Of a stretch of 64,000 nucleotides of DNA, positions 60,418 to 64,000 are shown one piece after another. The position numbers were made by a program, and so were the translations under genes. The stretch comes from Gerris lacustris. Taxonomy: Eukaryota > Arthropoda > Insecta > Hemiptera > Gerridae. Location: NCBI GenBank assembly GCA_951217055.1, contig OX578278.1, forward strand, positions 39,281,115-39,345,114, written 5' to 3'. The notes beneath the pieces are model-generated. The model was not told where the DNA came from. It did no database searches and saw nothing but the letters and a program-made list of their open reading frames with translations. Within the stretch, counting starts at the first letter, position 1. Every line of letters starts with the position of its first letter.

Positions 60418-61067
60418 AGATTCATCGGGTACTATGACGTTACAATAACTATACTATTACTGGTACCATGACTGGTACTACACTGGTGGTCATTTAACGT
60501 TTTATTTTACCAGAGCAACTTAAAGAAAAAGAAAAAAAAAATAACCCGAAGTTTGAATTTTCAGCAGACAGTTGGATCTGTTTTATTGGAATTTCATCAA
60601 TATTTCGGATACTTTAAGTTGCAATATTTTAAATTTAAAAGTATCGTTTTAAAGTTTAGTAATGGTGCCAACTTTAAGGTGTTTTGCACCCAGCTATCTA
60701 TTACCATACAGTAGTTATCCGAGCTCTAACGTTTTCTATTTTTAATTAAATTTTATTATTTTAATGTTCTAACAATTATAACGAATTAACGTGTGACTAA
60801 AAATTAAATTTAATAGTTGAAATTATATTTATCTTTAAGAAGTTTTCATGCTCTTTCAGGCGGTATATCATTTATGGTTCTAGCTTAATTAGTTCCGATG
60901 ATATTACCAATTTATTAAGTCAAAGTCACGTTTTACTAAAAGAAATTAAAAATGAGATTGCTATAAAACAAATGAGAATAGAACCATGGTCTATAGAACT
61001 TTTTTTACTCCAAATTAACTGTACTATCACATCCCAAAGTTTGTCGGTCCTGACCTGGGACACCCTG
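60418..61067 (-). repeat. CAGGGTGTCCC-ended repeat, copy 2
   Basis: Reverse complement of the 50424-51553 repeat without the SINE. It ends ...GGGACACCCTG at 61067 followed by TA, giving terminus CAGGGTGTCCCAGGTCAGG. The point matching the SINE insertion site (TGACGTTACAAT at about 60437-60448) is uninterrupted here. Confidence 0.8.
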
Positions 61068-61560
61068 TATATGCTTGATGCAAGGATCACTGGACCGGTT
61101 TTGGTTATACGCCATCATCAGAAGAAGAAGAGAAGTCTGGGAGTCGAATGGATCTCATTGAATATAGTCTATATGAGAAAATATTTGACTTAATACAAAT
61201 ATATATGAGTAATTATAAGAAGGACGAGTTGAATTAGACCAATTCATTTCTTAAAATGTTTGGTTAACATTAAAATTATTTCATTAGAATGAAGAGTTTT
61301 ACAATAGATGCTTGCATTTATACTGCAGTGCTTTATACTTGGCATATTTAACAAACAAAACAAGGTCTAAACATCGGGTCAGAATTTAATTTTTAATTGT
61401 TTGAATACCAGAGAGATGAGATATGTTTATTACAAAGTGTGAGGCAAATTTTGTACGTTTGTACGTTGGTTCAGCGTTGTTGTTTTGTGCGATATGTTGT
61501 GTTTTGATCTTAACATGCTTAGAGGATTTTATAAGAATACAAAGGCAGGCGTGTGGTCGG
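61068..61560. other. Intergenic, nothing recognised
   Basis: AT-rich non-coding sequence. Confidence 0.35.
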
Positions 61561-62420
61561 CAGAAGGGGTATCAGCTTTCTTCGACACAGCTATGGGTAT
61601 AAAATAGGGTTCTTTCGCCTTGTGACAAAGAGACAAATACAATGATTTGTATTGAGGTCTCCAGATCGGGAACCACACTATTCGATACCTTGCCTTTAAG
61701 GATGACATTGCTATCCTTAGCGAAAACAAGTTGATCATGCAAGAAATGATCGATCATTTCAGAAAATATTGGAAATGTCTTTGGAATCTCTACTTGAATT
61801 TACAGAAATCCAAAGTTATGATTTTTAGGAAAGGTAGAAAATAGAAAAAAATCGAGAAATTTTATTTTGGTACTACAAAATTACAAATAGTTAATAACTA
61901 CAAGTATCTGGAAATAATTTTAACACCGCGAAGTTATCCTATGCAAAGCATTTTACCGATAGATAAAAAATGCATAATTGATAATAAATACATCCTGTAT
62001 ACTAAGAAAATAGCGATCTTCGATGCAGCTATCAAAGCCGTCATGTGCTACAGAGCTCAAATATGGGGCTTGCAGCAATATGTCCAAATAGAAGTGATAC
62101 AGCGGAAATTTGTTAAATGACTGCTATACCTACCACAACAAACCCCTTCCTACATCTTACACATAGAAATCGGCTTGTTACCTGTATATTTTCACAATGT
62201 AAAATTACAATTTAATACATCAACAAGACCTTGCAATCATACAGACTAGCAAACATACTGGCAAGAAAAATAATTGAAGAAAATACAGCTTGGTTTAGTG
62301 AAAAGATTTAATGATGCAATACAAAGTACTGAATGATTGGAATGCCATAGAACCGACTACTTGCAAAGCAAACATGAATAAATTAATAGACAACATAAAG
62401 AATTCATTTTAATTTTAATT
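61561..62420 (+). pseudogene. Decayed LINE RT fragment
   Basis: Plus-strand broken frames show, in order: LAFKDDIAIL-type sequence near 61693 (degenerate polymerase box), LNLQKSKVMIFRKGRK near 61797-61842, NNYKYLEIILTP near 61894-61930, the KIAIFDAAIKAVMCYRAQIWG region near 62008-62067, and a C-terminal stretch to about 62420. This is the palm, thumb and tail order of non-LTR RTs. Several stops and frameshifts are present and the N-terminus is missing. It may be of the same group as the remnant at 354-880. Confidence 0.65.
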
Positions 62421-62645
62421 TTTTCAATTCCATCATATAATTTATAATAATGTAAAAACATTTATGTCAGAAAATTATGCACCCCAAAAAAGCAAAGCTT
62501 GAGGAAGTGTCTCTGGCGTATTTCATGTAAAACAAAATTAAACCTAAATTCTTTTAAAGAAAAACAATCTCTGAACACAATAAAAAAATGAATAAAATAA
62601 ATAACAATAATAATAATTATGTATTAATATATATATTTTAATAGC

Positions 62646-62961
62646 AACAGCAATTTAATACCGTGTTTGCACACTGCAATTGGCTACACAATTTGTGAGA
62701 GACACCAAGGGATGTGCCACGCAAGCGTGACACATAGGAACTGTTCCAACATCAGACATTACGTCATTAAGATGTTGGCTCGGCATTATGCCATGTCCTG
62801 CATCGTTTCGTCGCGTCCGACTCATCACATCAGGGGCCCGACGATGCCCACCCAACTCTGGACCTATACCAAATCAAGAAGATCAGATATAGGGCTTCTC
62901 AGAGACAAGCGTGCTCTCATACCGCCATACTTGCTTGGCTGGCAAAACACAACAGCAATTT
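62646..62961 (+). mobile_element. SINE-like unit, copy 2
   Basis: Unit 62657-62950, the same as 15296-15591, flanked by AACAGCAATTT at 62646-62656 and 62951-62961. The different flanking repeat from copy 1 supports independent insertion with target duplication. It is followed directly by another partial copy. Confidence 0.7.
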
Positions 62962-63125
62962 AATATCGTGTTTGCACACTGCAATAGGCTACACAATTTG
63001 TGAGAGACACCAAGGGATGTGCCACGCAAGCGTGACACATAGGAACTGTTCCCAACATCAGACATTGAGAAAGGATGCAGGACATGGCATAATGCCAAGC
63101 CAACATCTTAATGACGTAATTAATG
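62962..63125 (+). mobile_element. SINE-like unit, copy 3, partial and rearranged
   Basis: 62962-63067 matches the first third of the unit. It then switches to an inverted piece at 63076-63120 (complement of about 62757-62802), giving a hairpin-type junction. Confidence 0.65.
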
Positions 63126-63576
63126 TCAATGAAGATAATTCATTTGAACTGTTGATTGAAGAACAGGCCACACGAAATGAAACGTAGATAAACAGGTCAA
63201 GTGTGTGCTGGTCAGCACACAGTGAGGGTCCGTAGGCAACCCTGTATAGTTTAAGTAGTACTCTATTGATGGTGTTTTCTAAAATGCTAAAAAGCTTACT
63301 TTGAACTATCCTATGGGTCTGATATTCTCAAAACACATAAACAAACTTCCGATAAAGTATTTTTTTGCCACTGAACTGGACTACAACCATATAAATACAT
63401 CGAAAAGACCATAATTATAAGAAAACGTATTTTGTCAATAAAAAATAAATTAATATTTTTTTCGAAATTTCCAAAAAGTAGTATCTTTACTTTTGGTCGA
63501 AGAATGTTCAGGAATTTTTTCAGATTTTTTGCACTTCACATAAGCGAGATAGAGGGGGGGGGGGGGGGGGGACACG
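63126..63576. other. Intergenic; G18 run
   Basis: AT-rich; ends in a G-run of about 18 (63553-63571). No gene recognised. Confidence 0.35.
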
Positions 63577-63926
63577 TTTCACACCTGCTTCAAACTCGCC
63601 TATGCTCGCCCTATCAAAGTTATAACCAAAGAATTATATATTTTTGTAATCAGCTCGACGTACCCTTTCAGATGGTACCCCTCACGGTGTCGAAAAAAAA
63701 TGTAAAATTTTTAACCCTTATTTTTTTTACCCTATTTTTTTTTTTAAATATTTTCACACCTGCTTCAAACTCGCCTATGCTCGCCCTATCAAAGTTATAA
63801 CCAAAGAATTATATATTTTTGTAATCAGCTCGACGTACCCTTTCAGATGGTACCCCTCACGGTGTCGAAAAAAAATGTAAAATTTTTAACCCTTATTTTT
63901 TTTACCCTATTTTTTTTTTTAAATAT
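63577..63926. repeat. 175-bp tandem duplication
   Basis: Two virtually identical direct copies, 63577-63751 and 63752-63926, sharing CACACCTGCTTCAAACTCGC and GGTACCCCTCACGGTGTCG. There is no visible divergence, so the duplication is recent or an assembly artefact. The sequence after it, to 64000, is unremarkable. Confidence 0.9.
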
Positions 63927-64000
63927 TTTTTTTAAGTCGCTATATTTTTAAAATATGTGGGCAGGTACAAGACACATACATGCCAAATTTCAAAGTGATC

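Noticed and set aside
62641..63125. Protein-coding gene in the 62.7-63.2 kb open frames
   Set aside because: The frames are not conserved in register between the three copies of the SINE-like unit, and the unit has target duplications.

Overview
This is an AT-rich eukaryotic nuclear window, most likely from an arthropod and probably an insect. The evidence is the mix of animal-type transposons (BEL/Pao, RTE-like and RNase-H-bearing LINEs, Penelope-like, mariner-like, hAT, TTA-duplicating MITEs), long (TA)n arrays, tRNA-derived SINEs and one animal-type SLC15/POT transporter gene. I cannot name the species. Nothing prokaryotic is present: no operons, no CRISPR array, no rRNA operon.

Only one host protein-coding gene can be supported, a single-exon, strongly diverged proton-oligopeptide-transporter (SLC15/POT) homologue at 43757-45745. 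It keeps the family fold but has lost the charged ExxER motif of the first helix. Nearly everything else that can be identified is mobile DNA.

Layout. 0-5 kb: a LINE 3' remnant, a hairpin repeat and a short tRNA-like palindromic element. 5.3-8.35 kb: a BEL/Pao LTR element with very short LTRs and a perfect 5-bp target duplication, missing the rear of pol. 8.9-10.2 kb: a 5'-truncated RTE-like LINE (minus). 12.2-14.7 kb: a Helitron-like element and a 1.07-kb foldback element between (TA)n arrays. 15.3-18.1 kb: a SINE-like unit with an 11-bp target duplication, a MITE with TTA duplication, and a large palindrome with a tRNA-like sequence in each arm. 22.5-24.4 kb: a decayed hAT transposase split by a MITE. 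26-32 kb: further MITEs, a degenerate minisatellite and palindromes. 34-41 kb: dispersed repeats, a tRNA-like unit and another foldback. 43.7-46.2 kb: the transporter. 46.3-49 kb: a foldback half, a Penelope-like RT fragment, a mariner-like element and a 5S-like scrap. 50.4-53.1 kb: a 0.75-kb repeat carrying a tRNA-SINE, then a 1.27-kb TIR element and a mariner C-terminal scrap. 53.1-59.5 kb: an almost full-length minus-strand LINE with APE, RT and RNase H domains, broken by several lesions. 60.4-64 kb: an inverted copy of the 50.4-kb repeat, another LINE remnant, two more copies of the SINE-like unit and a 175-bp tandem duplication.

The mobile sequences do not form a pathway. The window is a layered record of insertions: MITE into MITE border, MITE into hAT, SINE into an older repeat, LINE beside a mariner scrap. 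All calls come from reading the sequence; no database search was run.
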